DNA of 64,000 bases from positions 1,178,001 to 1,242,000 of the forward strand of contig JAWUZG010000157.1 in the NCBI GenBank assembly GCA_036785705.1, read 5' to 3'. A program made the translations under genes and the position numbers. Shown here in pieces: positions 46,201 through 60,000 of the stretch. How positions within the stretch are numbered: position 1 is the first letter of the stretch; each line of letters starts with the position of its first letter. The notes beneath the pieces are model-generated. The model saw nothing but the letters and a program-made list of their open reading frames with translations. It was not told where the DNA came from and ran no database searches. Source of the DNA: Acanthornis magna. Its lineage: Eukaryota > Chordata > Aves > Passeriformes > Acanthizidae.

Positions 46201-49200
46201 CTTCTGGTGTATTATTCTCTATCTGTCATCCCTTGTATTAAATCTACTTAACTCAATGAGACATACCTAAGAGTATTCTGTAGTGTTCTAGTGTCTTCTC
46301 AGTAGAAAAGTTAGAATTATGATAAAAAGTCATGCATTTTTATAACACAAAGTTGAGATAACATGTACAAAGCTAGAACTGTGTAAAATGGGAAGGTTCC
46401 AGAGGTGTCTGATAGTCAAAATATGTTTTGCAGGCATAAGCTAAATGACCTCAGGGACTTTCTTGTTTTGTCTGTTTCAATGGCTAGATAAATCTCTAAT
46501 TTAAGAGGGGAAGGGAAAAACCTCCTTTTCTTCCAGTCCAGTGTACAAACAAGTCAGTGAAATAAGTCATGTGTTATTAAGAATCCTCTGAAGACCTTGT
46601 TTTCCATTTTGAGCCTTTTAAAGCCTCAATTTAAAGGAGTGTGGAGCATAATTAACACGTAGAACAGTCAGGATTTGCAGGACAGTATAAATTAGACCTG
46701 TTTGAAGTAGCTTTGTTAATCCTGTTTTCAAGACCCACCTATATTGTCCCTAGAAATCTCAAGCAAGTTACATTGTGGTGGAGAGTTTGTGGCTAAGAAT
46801 ATATTTATAATCAATAGAGGACACAGCCTGAGGTAGAGTAAATTTAAATTGCAAACTAAAGGTCTCGTGCCGTGGGGACATGGAGGAGCCTCAATTCATT
46901 CTACACAAATGGTTATTGGTACAGTGCATCTCCATGCAGAATGGAGTCCCTCGACGGTTTCTGTTTTCCCTTGTCAAGTCAAAAAATGGTTCCAGATACA
47001 AACGTTTGTTGTTTTTTTTTTCTTTCCCTGAAGGTCTCTGGTCTTCCTTCTTATCAAAAGTCTGCTGAATCTGATTAAGTGGTAGGATTAATGAAAACAG
47101 AAGCATTAGATTTTGTCATGTTCCATGTTAGTTGAAGATTTGAGGGGTTTGCTTTAATTTGAGAGAAATGAAGAATGCTACCTGTATTAAGGCAAGTATA
47201 ACTTAAGGTTACTGTTGTTCCTCAGTCAAGCCAGTGTAGTTTCTCCAGTTCTGCCCTTTATCTCCTCCTTAGTGAAAGCTCTACTGCTTTATATATATAA
47301 AAGAGGAAAAGGAAAAAAGTGAGTCTGTCCAAGGTCGCGAGCTGGCCTTTCTATTGCCATGGCTCTTCTGTGACTGCTTGTTGTGCACTCTAGCACATGC
47401 AAGGAAATGTGACAATTCCCTGTCCCAGCAGGTTCCCCTGCTCCTGACGATGTGCCCCCGGAAATTCTGTTGTTGAACAAGCTTCTCACTCTAATAAAAA
47501 CGTTGGCTTTTCAGATCAGGAAATTATAAACCAAGTAACTGTAACAACTCTGCTGCTCTGAGGTTCTTGAACACATTTGGCAAAAACTGAGATCTCTTTT
47601 CAGAAGCGACTGACAACACCTTGGCAGCAAAATCAGTAGAAGCCACTCCTGGCAGCCATTTGTTGCTTTTTCAGTTGTGCTTTACAGCAGGCTGTGTATC
47701 CACACCGCCTCCACCCACTGAAAGGGACAGCATAATAAACAGAAAAGGTGGCAATGCTGAAACCAAAGGGAGCTTCATCAGCTGCTGTCGCTGCCAGGGC
47801 TGTCTGATTTGCTGTAGAACCCAACAGCAAAGCGCAGCAGTACACTCAGTGTGCTCAAAGAATTGGCTTAGCAGGGGGAAAGAGAAAAAATCGTATTTCT
47901 TTCTCGTTTTAGTATGTAACTTGCGACACAAATACAGCAGAAATCTTGGTTGTCATTTGAAGAGTGAGACACGAAGTTCAGTCATTACACTGTGAACCAG
48001 AAGATAGGTGCAAATGTCAGTGTAACTTGTGCTGCGCGGTTGAATCAATACCTCCAAAACAGGACCCGTAGCAACGTTCTCTGAATGAAGTGGATTACAC
48101 CGCCAGCACAGCCTTTGAAAAAATGAATTTGTTAGTGAGATCCTATCCTGTAAGTCAGTAACTCAAAACCAGTTTCCTTTTCTTAAATGCTATCATGACA
48201 GCAGCAGCAAATTGAAAAAAAAATTACAACTTCCCCTTTGGAAAAACAGATGGAAAGAGGCTGCCTTCTGCCTTGTGATGGATGACTGATAGGTATCAGA
48301 ATTTCTGCAGTGATGTAGGAAAATGTTTTGTTCACTGTTTTTTTTTTTAATAAATTGGAATCTCATGGTTGGCTGGCTCTTTGTAGGCAGAACTGCCAGG
48401 AAATAACATTTCTTCTCCAAGCTGACTTTCTAAATGACTTTCACATGTGGATACCTGGCATTCATGCCTCAGCACTCCTTAACCTCAGCTGGTATTTATT
48501 CTCCTTCCCTGTCACCTGTGTTCCAAACACATGGGTGTCTGTCACCCCGAGCAGGCTTAAGGAAAGATTTAAATCCCATAAGGCCAGTTACTGCCTCAGA
48601 AGTAAAGTTGCCTTTGTGCCTCAGCAGCAGAAAGTAAGAGAAAGCCTTGGAACTGTTTCCCCCTTGGAAGGTGGAGAAGGGGAGTCTTCCAACACTTGCT
48701 ATTGCCTTTTCAAAATCTCTCATCTTTTGTGCTTATTATGGCCATCAGGTTAGAAAATTCCAGAGAGAGAGAACAAGCTTCACCAATTATCTCATAATTC
48801 AAAATTGCCCTTTTAACGCAGGCTGTTAATAACCTGCTTGATGTTGTTGTACCACATGAAATGATCATTTCAAGGCCAACTTTTGTTCTTTATTAGAGGT
48901 CATTAGCTTGATAAATATGCTGGGCTTTTCCACCACTGATTTGGAAATTATTTTAGGTATATTTTGCACAATCCTGAATTGTTTTAGATAGGTAGTAAAG
49001 AACCAGGATTCAGTTCTACCTTATCAATGTCATACACTTTAGTTAATGGGTTTAGTATGTATATACTCCATAATACATATTTGTAGGAGAAAAATCAGCA
49101 TCTCGTTCCATTTTGTGATACTTGAACTAAACACAACTAAGAGTAAAATGTACTTTCCTAAATCCAGAATCTGTTAAATATTTTGAAGGAGCACACTCAC

Positions 49201-50446
49201 TCCTTCAAATAAGTGGGAGTATAATAAAGCCATTCTTTAAGTAAATAAACACTAAAAATTAAAAGTAAAACCAGCACAAATAGAACTGGTAAAAGTTAAT
49301 AGTCAGCAATTTAAAATCTTAGCACAGCCTTATAGAATTCTGGAAGATACATTATCCCTTGTCAGTGGCTGCCAGAGTAGATCCTATTCAAAGCAGAAGA
49401 TCTTGAAAAAGCATTGCTAATCCCATGGAAGAAACTGTGAGGTTGAAAAAAATACAAATTATAAGAGGGCTTTTTGACTTCAGGCTTCAGCCTTTTATAT
49501 TCAGCTTGTAAATCTTCCCCAGATAAGCACAGAAAAATTGTCTCATTCTAAAATAAGTTATTCATGCAACTGTTTAGGTTTGGACTTATGTAGGAAAACA
49601 GGGAATGAAGAGGCTTTTCTCTGGAAGAAGTGTGGTTCTTTCCTGGCTTTTCCTCTCCAATTTCCCAGCATTTCCTCCAATTCAATTTGTGTTAGTTGTA
49701 ATTTGGGCTATTCAGCTCCACAGACTGAAAATCTAAAACTGCTGAAGACCCACTATTCGTGTGTTGATAACTTCAGTACTTTGAAATGAGGAAACAAAAA
49801 CAGTCATCATCTTGTATTCAGCTTTGATGTCACTGTGTGTTTTTTCTGAAGAGCAGGTGGATCTCGTGGGTGGCTGTGGCAAAACATAAAAGGCTTAAGA
49901 CAACACACCATAATATTTTTCTCACAGCAGCCTACAGAGGTACATGAGCTTGCAGGACTAACTAAATATGGATTTTGGCACATACAGATGGACTGCAGGC
50001 TAGAAAAGTCAGGGGATATGCTGTTGGCCTTGTGAGATGACTGCTAAAGCGAATCTTTGCAAACATACCTATTTCTCCTTCCTCATTTGTCTGCGTAACC
50101 ATTCCCACATTGCCCATGGTGCAGGTTGTGAGCTGTACATCTTTGAAACTGTTTATTTACTAGCTTTATTCTCAGTGCCATGACTCTCTTTTAAGGTTTC
50201 CTTAGGGCTGTAATGCTAGCTACATTTAAAATGTCCAGTGCTGTAATGCTGGAAACCTGGTCATTCTAAAAGGAGTTACAAAAATGTAAATCCTGAATGG
50301 TTTTTCACTGAATGGCAGAAGAGGAAGAACTTTGTTTTCTCAAGTGGGTGCTTGATAGATAACTGCGCTGCAAATATTCCAGACATGCTTTTGTCTCGCT
50401 CTCAGATACAGAACTTTATCTTCTTTTCTCTCTCTCCTTCTTGCAG
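43204..50446. other. Intron 15 (7.2 kb)
   Basis: Holds a two-copy 93-bp tandem duplication at 44851-45036. Otherwise no recognised gene or repeat; ends CTCCTTCTTGCAG. Confidence 0.6.
44851..45036. repeat. 93-bp tandem duplication, two copies
   Basis: Units 44851-44943 and 44944-45036 both begin CTATTCATACACAGTAAAAT-like sequence and differ at about two positions. A recent local duplication. Confidence 0.92.
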
Positions 50447-50653
50447 GGACTTAAAGCAGCCGACAGTGACCCTCCAGCCCCACCCCAGGACTCCCCCTTA
50501 GTCTTTAACTCTGAAGGAAGAGGCTCCACTGCAGGATCCTCGAGCTCTCTTCTCTCCTCAAGCAGTGGTGGTGAGCAAGACTATGACTACCGAAATGACT
50601 GGGGCCCACGTGTCAAGAAACTTGTTGAGATGTACTGTGGAGGTGATGACTGA
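50447..50653 (+). pseudogene. CDH2: CDH2-like exon 16 (catenin-binding tail)
   Basis: Sixty-eight codons and TGA, ending MYCGGDD. The frame is open. The beta-catenin-binding core DSLLVFDYEGSGS of CDH2 reads [13 protein letters not shown], and the preceding Tyr is Gln. [13 protein letters not shown] is kept. These changes would be expected to weaken catenin binding. Confidence 0.9.
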
Positions 50654-51940
50654 ACTTCAAAGTGAGCTTTGGTTTTGGGCAAGTACAAACATTTCAACTG
50701 ATATTCCCCAAAAGCATCCGGAAGCTAGGCTTTAACTTTGTCGTCTCCTAGCACAAGTGCTTGCTGAAGGCTTTGGCTTAGGCTGCAAACCAATTTGGGC
50801 TCCGTGGAATATCAGTGATCCAATGCTGTTTGGAAAAAAATACTGAGCTCAGTTACACTTGAATTTTACAGCACAGAAGCACTGGGATTTTATGTGCCTT
50901 TTTGTACCTTTTTCAGGTTGGAATTAATTTTATGTTTAAGGGTTTAATGGTACTGATTTTTGAAATGATGCATTAAAGAGACAAAATATATTGGGGTGGG
51001 GGGGAGTAAGGTGAAACACAATATACTTCAACATGCTTTTGTTACATCGCATTGCTTTTATTAAAATAAGGAGATTAAAAATAAACCAAAAAATCCTCAT
51101 GGAACAATTTTATTATCTGGGAGAGAAGACCATGAGGTGGAACAATGTACTTTACTTCTAGTTTTAGATGTTAGGGGACTTTTTTCGCTAAAATTCTAAA
51201 ACTTATGCAGCTGGTTGCAAATAAAGGGAGTTTTCATATCACCAGTTTATAGCAGAATTGATTTTTTTTTCTTATGCTAGAATGTTAGACACATTTTGGT
51301 CTTAATCCATGTACACTTTTTGGTTTTGTTTTTTTTTTTTTTAATTTCTAGTATTTTTTTCCCACTTCACAATAAAAAATGGTATGTGTACATAATGTTT
51401 TATTGGCATAGTCTGTGGAGAAGTGCAGAAACTTCAGAATTATTATTTGTATTATTTGGACTATGGTTTCAGGTTTTTGCATGTTTATATATTTCGTTAT
51501 GGATAAAATATTTACAAAACAGGTTGCAAACAAGTGACATTGATTCAATTGTTGAACTGTAGTTAGAGTACTCAATTTTTTTTAATTTTAATTTTTTTTT
51601 ATTTTTTTTTTTTTTGGGGAGGGAGAAAAGTTCTTAGCACAAAAAAGTTTTACATAATTTGTACCAAAAAAATGGGGGAATGGGAGTTGGCCTGATACTG
51701 GGGGCACGAGAAAATATACAGTATATTTTGGGGGTGGGGAGGGGAGGGGAGGAAGGAGCTTTCAAACTGGAGAGACTTCTGAGAACAGCTTTGCCTCTGT
51801 ATTGTGTACCAGAATATGAACGATACACCTCTGACCCCAACGTTCTGAATAAAATGCTAATTTTGGATCTGGTGCTTGCTTTGGCATTTTTTCTTCTACC
51901 TGAGCAGCCCTGACTACAGTAAATAAAATGTATGCAAAAT
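50654..51940 (+). other. CDH2: 3' UTR remnant of the CDH2-like gene
   Basis: T-rich, with AATAAA at 51848-51853 and 51922-51927 as possible polyadenylation signals. Long T, A and G runs. The 3' end is inferred from these signals. Confidence 0.55.
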
Positions 51941-53290
51941 GTGTTTGAGTGCTGTGAGAAGCTGTGTGCGCTTCTTTAGCATTTCGTACTGCTGGACTGG
52001 AAACAAGCTGCATGTAGGAGAAAGCCCAGCACAAATTTGGAAGGCAGGTTCCCAGTAAAAGCGAAGTGATCTGTGCTGGGATTTCTGGGAATTCACAATT
52101 TCCAGTTCCCCACCGATGGCTAGCTCTTTGGTTAAATGTGCATTATCTAAATAATAGAAATTGCATCACTTTTGGCTTATTTCTAGATTGGCAGTTTAAT
52201 GAGTGTGTGATTATGCTGCGGATTGTATAAATAAAATAAATTGCGGATTGTGGCAGTCACCCGCCGCCTGGACTATTTTGTGCTGAAGTGAAGACAAGCC
52301 CCTGCTAACCTGAATACACATCAAATCATATCCTTCAAGGAGGTGCTGACGGTCATGGAGCTCTATCAAAAAGCCTCATCAGGAGATCTGTCATTACTAA
52401 ACGTGTCTGACCTGTTACCATGATTTCCTTGCAAACAAAGCAAGCATAGTAGGTACAGCAGCTCTGCCTTTGTTCTCTTGCAGCAATCTGCTCAGGTTAA
52501 TGCCTACATTTACAGACATTAAGGATCTAACTGTGAATAGTGTGAAGCTCAAACTCAGCAGAAACACCACAGTTCCCCAGTGGACAGGGAAGGGAACCAG
52601 GCCCTGGGCGTGGCAGAGCCACCAGGGCCAGCTGGGTGGGCAGCAGCTCATCTGAGGGGGAAGGTCTTCACTGGTGCCACATCCCTGCTTCCTCAGCACT
52701 CACACCATAATTTACATCATTCGACTGCGACTTTGGGAGGTAAATCCTGAAATCTAAGTTGGGGAATGTTAGATGCTACATGGGGGTTGTCTCCGCTGTG
52801 CTTTTCATGGCCGCATCTCCTTCCTTCTTGCTTCTGATAAAAGGTAGCAATCCTCTGAGGTTGGGATATACTATTTCAGCCTCTGCACACCTGGCTATCA
52901 TTTATATTGTTCATTTGCAACTATAACTTAACGCTGTAATAAAGCCTTGATTTTTGGGTAATATGTCAAAGTTATCAACGACCACCTTTAAGCTATTTCC
53001 AAATTCAATTTGTAGTATAAGGAAAAAAGGATGTAGATAGGACGTGGAAAATGAAAATCTGACCAGGCATAGCTATGTAAGGAAAACTTCCATAAAGGGC
53101 AGGATTTAAACTGTAAATGCATGTTAAATAAGCAAAAGACTAAGCAGCTTTGTTTCCACTGGGTTCCAGAACCTCACAGCAGTCTCCTGCACTCCAGGAG
53201 CAGCCGCTGTTTGCCATTTCAGCTTTGCTTTCATGAGGTTCCATAACCTCCTCATGGTCACCTGGGCCCAGGGAGGCCCCACTGTGTCAC
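51941..53290. other. Intergenic segment between CDH2-like gene and ZNF region
   Basis: No gene recognised. TGCGGATTGT occurs twice near 52220-52250. From about 53150 a weakly repeated GGTTCCA-AACCTC motif begins and GC content rises, marking the change to the ZNF-type DNA. Confidence 0.5.
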
Positions 53291-53329
53291 ATGAGAGCCT
53301 TGGGGCCAAGAGATTCCATGGCCTCCAAA

Positions 53330-53760
53330 TGCTCTGCAGCCCCCAATTTTCCCTGTTTCCCTCTCTTTTTCCCCGGGCCAGCTTCCCCCCTGCCCCCAGC
53401 GCTGGGCTGGGAGCAGACGAGAGCCCCGCGCTGCCCATCCCGACCTGTCCCGGCTCCATCCCCGCTCCTACCGCGGCCTGCGAGGGCTATGGGGAACGGC
53501 GGAGGAGGAAGAGGAGGAGGGAGGAAGGAGCAGCGCGGGAAGCTATGGAGGGAGGAGGAGCGGGAGAAGGGATTGGGGGAAGGAGAAGGAGGTGGGATTG
53601 GGGCGGAGAGGAGGAGCGGAAGACTGCCAGAGGGGGAGGAGCGGGAGGAAACCGAGGGACAGAGGAGAGGCAGAGAGGAGCCACGCGGTCTGGGTCTCCC
53701 TGAATTCGCAGTTCCCCCTGGACCATCGCCGCCCCATCCCACAGGTGAGGGGGGAAGGGG
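53330..53760 (+). promoter_or_regulatory. CpG-rich putative promoter and first exon
   Basis: GC-rich, CpG-containing, purine-skewed (GGAGGA repeats). A candidate splice donor CACAG/GTGAGG lies at about 53743. Open frames on both strands here are low-complexity. It could be the promoter and 5' non-coding exon of the downstream zinc-finger genes; this rests on position and composition only. Confidence 0.4.
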
Positions 53761-53828
53761 AGATCGCCCCAAATATCCGGGGAGTCCCTGGGTTTGTGTT
53801 TTTTTGGGGGCGATCTTTGGAGCTTGCA

Positions 53829-54075
53829 GGACTCCAAACCCGAGCTGCAAATGCCCCTCGGGAGGACATCGGGGGTCCCCAGGTGATGTTTTTGGGGGGT
53901 CCCGGTGACGGTGCGGGCAGAGCCCCTATGGGGGCGGGGGGATGCGGGTCTCCCCGGGGTGGGGGTTGGGCTCTGCCCGGGGCCACGTGCGGACCGGCGG
54001 GGGAGGGGGGGACAGCAGTTTTGGGGACCCCTGGGAGAGGAGACCCCCAGAAGTGCAGAGCGAGGACCCCGTGAG
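53829..54075 (+). repeat. G-rich module, copy 1 of 3
   Basis: Starts near GCAAATGCCCCTCGGG and runs through GGTGATGTTTTTGGGG and GGCCACGTG. The same module recurs at about 55438-55660 and 59221-59450. Runs of four or more G at 53928-53970 could form a G-quadruplex. Confidence 0.75.
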
Positions 54076-54179
54076 GGGGAATCCCTGGAATTGCCGGGAC
54101 CCCTGGCAGGGGGGTCTGGGGGCTGGAGGGGCAGGATGGCCGGAAAGGGGTTCAGGGCTGCCAGGTCCCGCAAGTGGCT

Positions 54180-55437
54180 GCTCCCAGTATGAGCCCAGTC
54201 ACTCCCAATATGATCCTGGTCACTTCCCCGTAGTCTCTGTAGGATCCCTGTTGCTCCCAGTATGAACCCTGTCACTGCCAGTCATTCCCTATTGTGATGC
54301 AGTTTGCTCCCAGCACCGTCCCAGTTCCTGCCAGCGCATTCCCAGTCTCTCCCAGTATGGTCCCAGTCACCACCTGCATGGTCTCAGGCACTCCCAGTAT
54401 ATCCCAGTTGCCCTGAACATTCTCATAATCATTCCCAAGCACTCCCAGTTCCCTCAGCATGGTTCAGTTGCCCCCAGAATTATCCCAGTCACTGCCAGTA
54501 GATCCCAGTTGTAAGCAGCATGCACCCTGTCATTCCCAGTTGCTCCCAGTGTATCCTCAGCTTGCTCCCAGCATGGGCCTAGTAGCTCCCAGTAAGCCCC
54601 AGTCAGGGTCCATTGACACCCACTATCATCCCAGTATGATCCCAGTCTCTCCCAGTATGATGCTAGTGGCCCCCAATGTGATCCCAGTTGCTCCCTGTCA
54701 ATGCCAGCATGAGCCCAGTGGCCTCCAGTATGATCCCTGCGACTCCCTGTCTCTCCCAGTATATCCCAGTTGCCCCCAGCATGCTCCCAGTCATTCCCAC
54801 TTCCTCCCAGTTGCTTTCAGCCTGATTCCAGTTGGCCACAGCTGCTCCAAGTCAATCCCAGTATGATTGCAGTCTCCCTCAGTGTGATCCCAGTGTCCCC
54901 CAGCATGGGCCCAGATGCTCCCACTGTGATCCCAGTATGATCCCAGTTGCCCCCAGCATAGTTCAGTTCTTCCCAGTTCCTTGCAGTATGATCCCACTTG
55001 CCCCCAGTGGCCCCAAGTACAGTCCAGTCCCTCTCAGCAGGGTCCCAGTCATGCCCAGTTGCCCCAGTGTGGTCCCAACTGTTCCGAGGGTGGTTCCAAT
55101 CAGCCCAGTATGGTTACAGACACTCCCAGTATATCCCAGTTACCCTCAGCATGCTCGTAGTCATTCCCAAGCAGTCCCAATTGCCCCAGTAAGGTTCTAG
55201 TTCCCTCAGAATGATCCCAATCTTTCCCAGTTACTCCCAGTTGCCTCCAGCGTGGTTCCAGTTTCAGTCACTTGCCCAAAGTGTGGTTCCAGTTTGTCCC
55301 AGTATGATCCCAGTTGCCCCAGCTGTGGTCTCATTCCCCCTCAGCATGGTTCTAGTAGCTTCCAGTTGATCCCTGTTGCTCCCAATGTGTCCAGAGTTTC
55401 CTCCCAACATGGGCCCAGTAACCCCCAGTCAGGTTAT
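54180..55437. repeat. Degenerate CCCAGT minisatellite, array 1
   Basis: Many irregular units built on CCCAGTATGATCCCAGT and CCCAGTTGCC, roughly 15-30 bases each. It reads open on the + strand only because the unit lacks stops. A second array lies at 58776-59220. Confidence 0.85.
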
Positions 55438-55660
55438 GCAAATGCCCCTGGGGGGGACATTGGGGGGTCCCCGGGTGATGGTTTTGGGGGGTCCTGGTGG
55501 CTGCTGCTGGCAGATCCCCACAGGCTGGGGGTTGGGCTCTGCCTGGGGCCACGTGGGGATCACACAGGACTGGTGGGCAATTGGGGACACTGGTTTTGGG
55601 GACCCCTGGGAGAGCTGTGGGAGGGGGGAATGGAGAGGGACGATAGTGGAGCTCGGGGAC
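55438..55660 (+). repeat. G-rich module, copy 2 of 3
   Basis: Matches copy 1 (53829) and copy 3 (59221) over GCAAATGCCCC, GGTGATGGTTTTGGGG, GGGCTCTGCC and GGCCACGTGGGG. Confidence 0.75.
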
Positions 55661-55943
55661 CTCCAGTAGCCTGGATGGGGGAGACCTGGGACCCTGAAAT
55701 AGGGACACCGAGAGGGAAGACCCTTGGGATTCCTGGGATCCCCAGTAGTCTGGGGATGGCAGAGACACTGGAGAGGGGGGATCCTCAGTACACATGGTAC
55801 CCCCAACAACCCAGCCGAGGGGAAGCCAAGAAACCCAAAGAGGAGAGATCAGATACGGGGAATTTTTGTGAGAGTCTTTTTTGGGGCTGCATCTTGGTGG
55901 TCTGGAGGTTTTATGAACCCCGGATGTCTGCTGACTCCTAAAG

Positions 55944-57018
<1,075 letters not shown>

Positions 57019-57125
57019 GGGAAGCCCTGTGAGCGCCCTGAGTGCAGGAAGAGCTTCATGCACTGCTCCAACTTCATCCCCCATCAGAGGAGCCACGTTG
57101 GGAAGAGCCCTGGTAACCCACATTC
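57019..57125 (+). pseudogene. Relic seventh finger after the stop, copy A
   Basis: In the same frame after TAA: CRKSFMHCSNFIPHQRSH with the first Cys pair altered. The same relic follows copy B, so the shortening came before the duplication. Confidence 0.7.
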
Positions 57126-57210
57126 CCTGTGACCCACATTGGGAAGACACCTGGCAGGTGGTTTCCACATCCTTCTGGATCTCCGTAGGCACCTGGGTGA
57201 ACACAGGGGC

Positions 57211-58775
57211 AGGAATATCCATGGGGACTCTGACTGAAATCGGAAATTCATTGGGAAGAGTGGATTTGTAGACTTTACACTCACAAAAATCTCACCTGCT
57301 CTGTCCAAGTGTTTCTTCTGGTGGCATCAAGCAGTGCTGGATGATCTTGGAGGTCTTTTCTAACTTAATTTCGTTCTTCATTCTGTCAAAACAACCCAAA
57401 ATGAGGTTTAAATACAGAAATTAACCAAAGGGATCTAAAGCCACACCGTTTTACTTTGATTGGAAGGTCAATATGTGGTTGGTTCACAGGATTATTTGGG
57501 AAGGTTTGGGTGTTGTGGGGCTGCTGACCCGGGCAGACAGGGCCACGATCTCGTAGCTGTGCTGACAGAACAGGGGGTTCAGATGAGCCTGTCTGTCCTC
57601 CAGGAATTCCTGTTGTCTGTCCCAGTCCCTGGCTTGGGTCTCCCCATTTGGGGTGTGCCCCCCAATGTGGCCAAATTGCTGCTGAAATTTGCAGCAGCCC
57701 GAGCTGCTCCTGGCTGTGGATGTTCCTGTCCACCAACCTCTCCTCATCAGGGCCCTGGGGTCTGGCAGGGGCTTTGTGGCTCTTGGGAGCATTTGTGGTG
57801 CTAGGAGGGAGGTTGGGAGCTTCTGTGAGGGAGATATACGTTACTATGAAAAAAAGAAAATAACGGCACAGCTTGTTCCGATGGTACTTAGAGTTTCTTG
57901 TGTGATCTCCGAGCTGGCTCCGAGCCAGAAACCAGTGGGGTGGGAGAGACATTGCTGCTGAGGGGCTGAATATTTCGGAAACTAAAGTATCCAGTAACAA
58001 CTGGAGGTTGCAGAGGTCCGTGATAAGTGAGTGAATGATAAATGCTGCCTTTCACATATATGAATTTAACATTTACAAGTAATGTGTACTGTATAAAAAG
58101 AATAGTGTTAAGATAAAAATATAATTAAGTGGAAAAAGGTTAGGGTAAATTGTAACTTCGAAATAGTTGTGATATGTTAGAAAACGTAGTAATAAATACA
58201 TGGTAATAAATGTCTTTTTAGTGGATAAACCACAGAGCCGGGGATCAAGACATGTTAAAGAAACAAAGAAGATAACCATAAGCATCCCAGGAAGTCTGTT
58301 ATCTTGACTCATACCTCCCAAAAGGAAGTGTCACCTACAAATTAATTTGGAACTGAGGAAACATAGACGGCAGGATTTCAGCCTTCAGTTCTGAGGCAAT
58401 CCAGAGGATCCGAGACTCCAAGACAGGCGCCGAGCTGGCAGAAGTGGGCAGGGATAGGAGGGGGGAGTTGAGTGAAGTGTAAATTACCTTCTAGGCTTAA
58501 TGAATATGTAACAGTTAAAGAAAGTACTTAAGTTCACAGTACAATGGATGGGTGTACCTCTGGCAAAATTGCTAAGTGCCCAGCGCTGTTTTTGCCTTTG
58601 CTCTATTAATAAATGTTCAAAATTATGTAGTAAAAATTTCAGCTTGTGAAGTCATTTATATCAGGTCCCAGACCGCACGTCGGATTCCTTCATTTCAAGT
58701 TGAAAGCTCAGCTCCACTTTTCACTCTGATTTGTAACGATGAATGTAAACATTCAAAAAAATTCCCATAGAAAGA
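57211..58775. other. Spacer between ZNF copies, with CR1 scrap and LTR-like DNA
   Basis: Near 57330-57375, GGATGATCTTGGAGGTC resembles the 3' end of CR1. On the - strand 57386-58000 has an open 204-codon frame that I do not recognise. The stretch from about 58080 to 58700 looks like an LTR: an AATAAA near 58606 and a U5-like end TCATTTCA, but no clear target duplication, so the ends are unsure. Confidence 0.5.
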
Positions 58776-59220
58776 CCCCAGTGGCCCCTATTATAGTCCC
58801 AGTCCCTCTCATCAGTGTCCCAGTCACGCCCAGTGTGGCCCCAGACTTGCTCCCACTTGCATGCAGCATGGTCCCAACTGTTCTGTGTGGTTCCAGTTAC
58901 AGACACTCCCAGTATATCCCAGTGTCCCTCAGCATGCTCATAGTCATTCCCAGGCTCTCCCTGTTTCACCAGGTAAGGTTTCACTTAAATCAGAATGATC
59001 CCAGTTTTTCCCAGTTACTCCCTGTTGCCTCCAGCATGATCCTGGTTTCAATCAGTTTCCCAAAGTGTGGTCCCAGTTTGTCCCAGTATGATCCCAGTTG
59101 CCCCAGCTGTGGTCTCTGTCCCCCTCAGCATGGTTCCAGTAGCTTCCAGTTGATCCCAGTTGCTCCCAATGTGTCCAGAGTTTCCTCCCAAGATGGGCCC
59201 AGTAACCCCCAGTCAGGTTA
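58776..59220. repeat. CCCAGT minisatellite, array 2
   Basis: The same unit type as array 1 and colinear with 55003-55437. Confidence 0.85.
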
Positions 59221-59450
59221 TGCAAATACCTCTCGGGGACATTGGGGGGTCTCTGGGAGTTGTTTCTGGGGGGTCCCAGTGGTGGTGTTGCCAGAGCCAT
59301 GGCGGGGAGGTGTGGGTCTCCCCATGATCTGGCTTGGGCTCTGCCCGGGGCCACATGGGGAACGCACAGGACCAATGGGAGATGGGAGACACCAGTTTTG
59401 GGGACCCCGGGGAGAGCTGTGGGAGGTGGGAGTGGAGAGGGGCAATAGCA
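59221..59450 (+). repeat. G-rich module, copy 3 of 3
   Basis: GCAAATACCTCTCGGGGACA onward, with the shared GGGCTCTGCCCGGGGCCAC block. Confidence 0.72.
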
Positions 59451-60000
59451 GAGCTGGGGGACCCCTGGCAAGCTGGCAGGGGTCCCCTGGCACCCTGAAA
59501 CAGGGGCACTGAGAGGTGGGAGCCCCAGGAGCCCCGGCAGCCTGCAGAGAGAGACGGGGAGAGGGGATCCCTGGGACCCCCAAAATCCCCAGATTCTCTA
59601 GGTGGGACCCCACAGAGAGGAGACCCCCAGAACTCCAAAGTGGGGAACTTGGAGAGGAGGATCCCTGGGATTCCTGGGATCCCCTGCAGTCTGGGGAGGG
59701 TGGGGACACTGGAGAGAGGGACATTCACACGGGACCCCCAACAACCCAGAGAGGGGGGATGCCAAGAACTGCAAAGAGGAGAGACCAGAGAAGGGGAACT
59801 CCTGAGAAAGTCTTTTCTGGGGTTGAATCTTGCTGTTCTGGAGGTCTTTATGGACCCCAGATGCCCAGTGACTCCTAGAGATGGAATTGGACAGGGTGAC
59901 CTTTCAACCCAATGTAGTCACCCCTTGTTTTCCCCCAAAGGAGGATTTCCCATTCCCAAACCTTGGCTGGATGGAGTAGGAGGCTGCGAGGAAGAGGAAG

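Noticed and set aside
53287..54275. Long open frames (up to 262 codons) on both strands
   Set aside because: Low-complexity Pro/Ser/Gly/Arg-rich translations of GC-rich DNA; no recognisable domain.
54304..55941. Open frames of 95-296 codons through the minisatellite
   Set aside because: The repeat unit happens to lack stops; translations are repetitive SQYDP-type strings.
57029..57271. Separate small gene after ZNF copy A
   Set aside because: It is the relic finger read in another frame.
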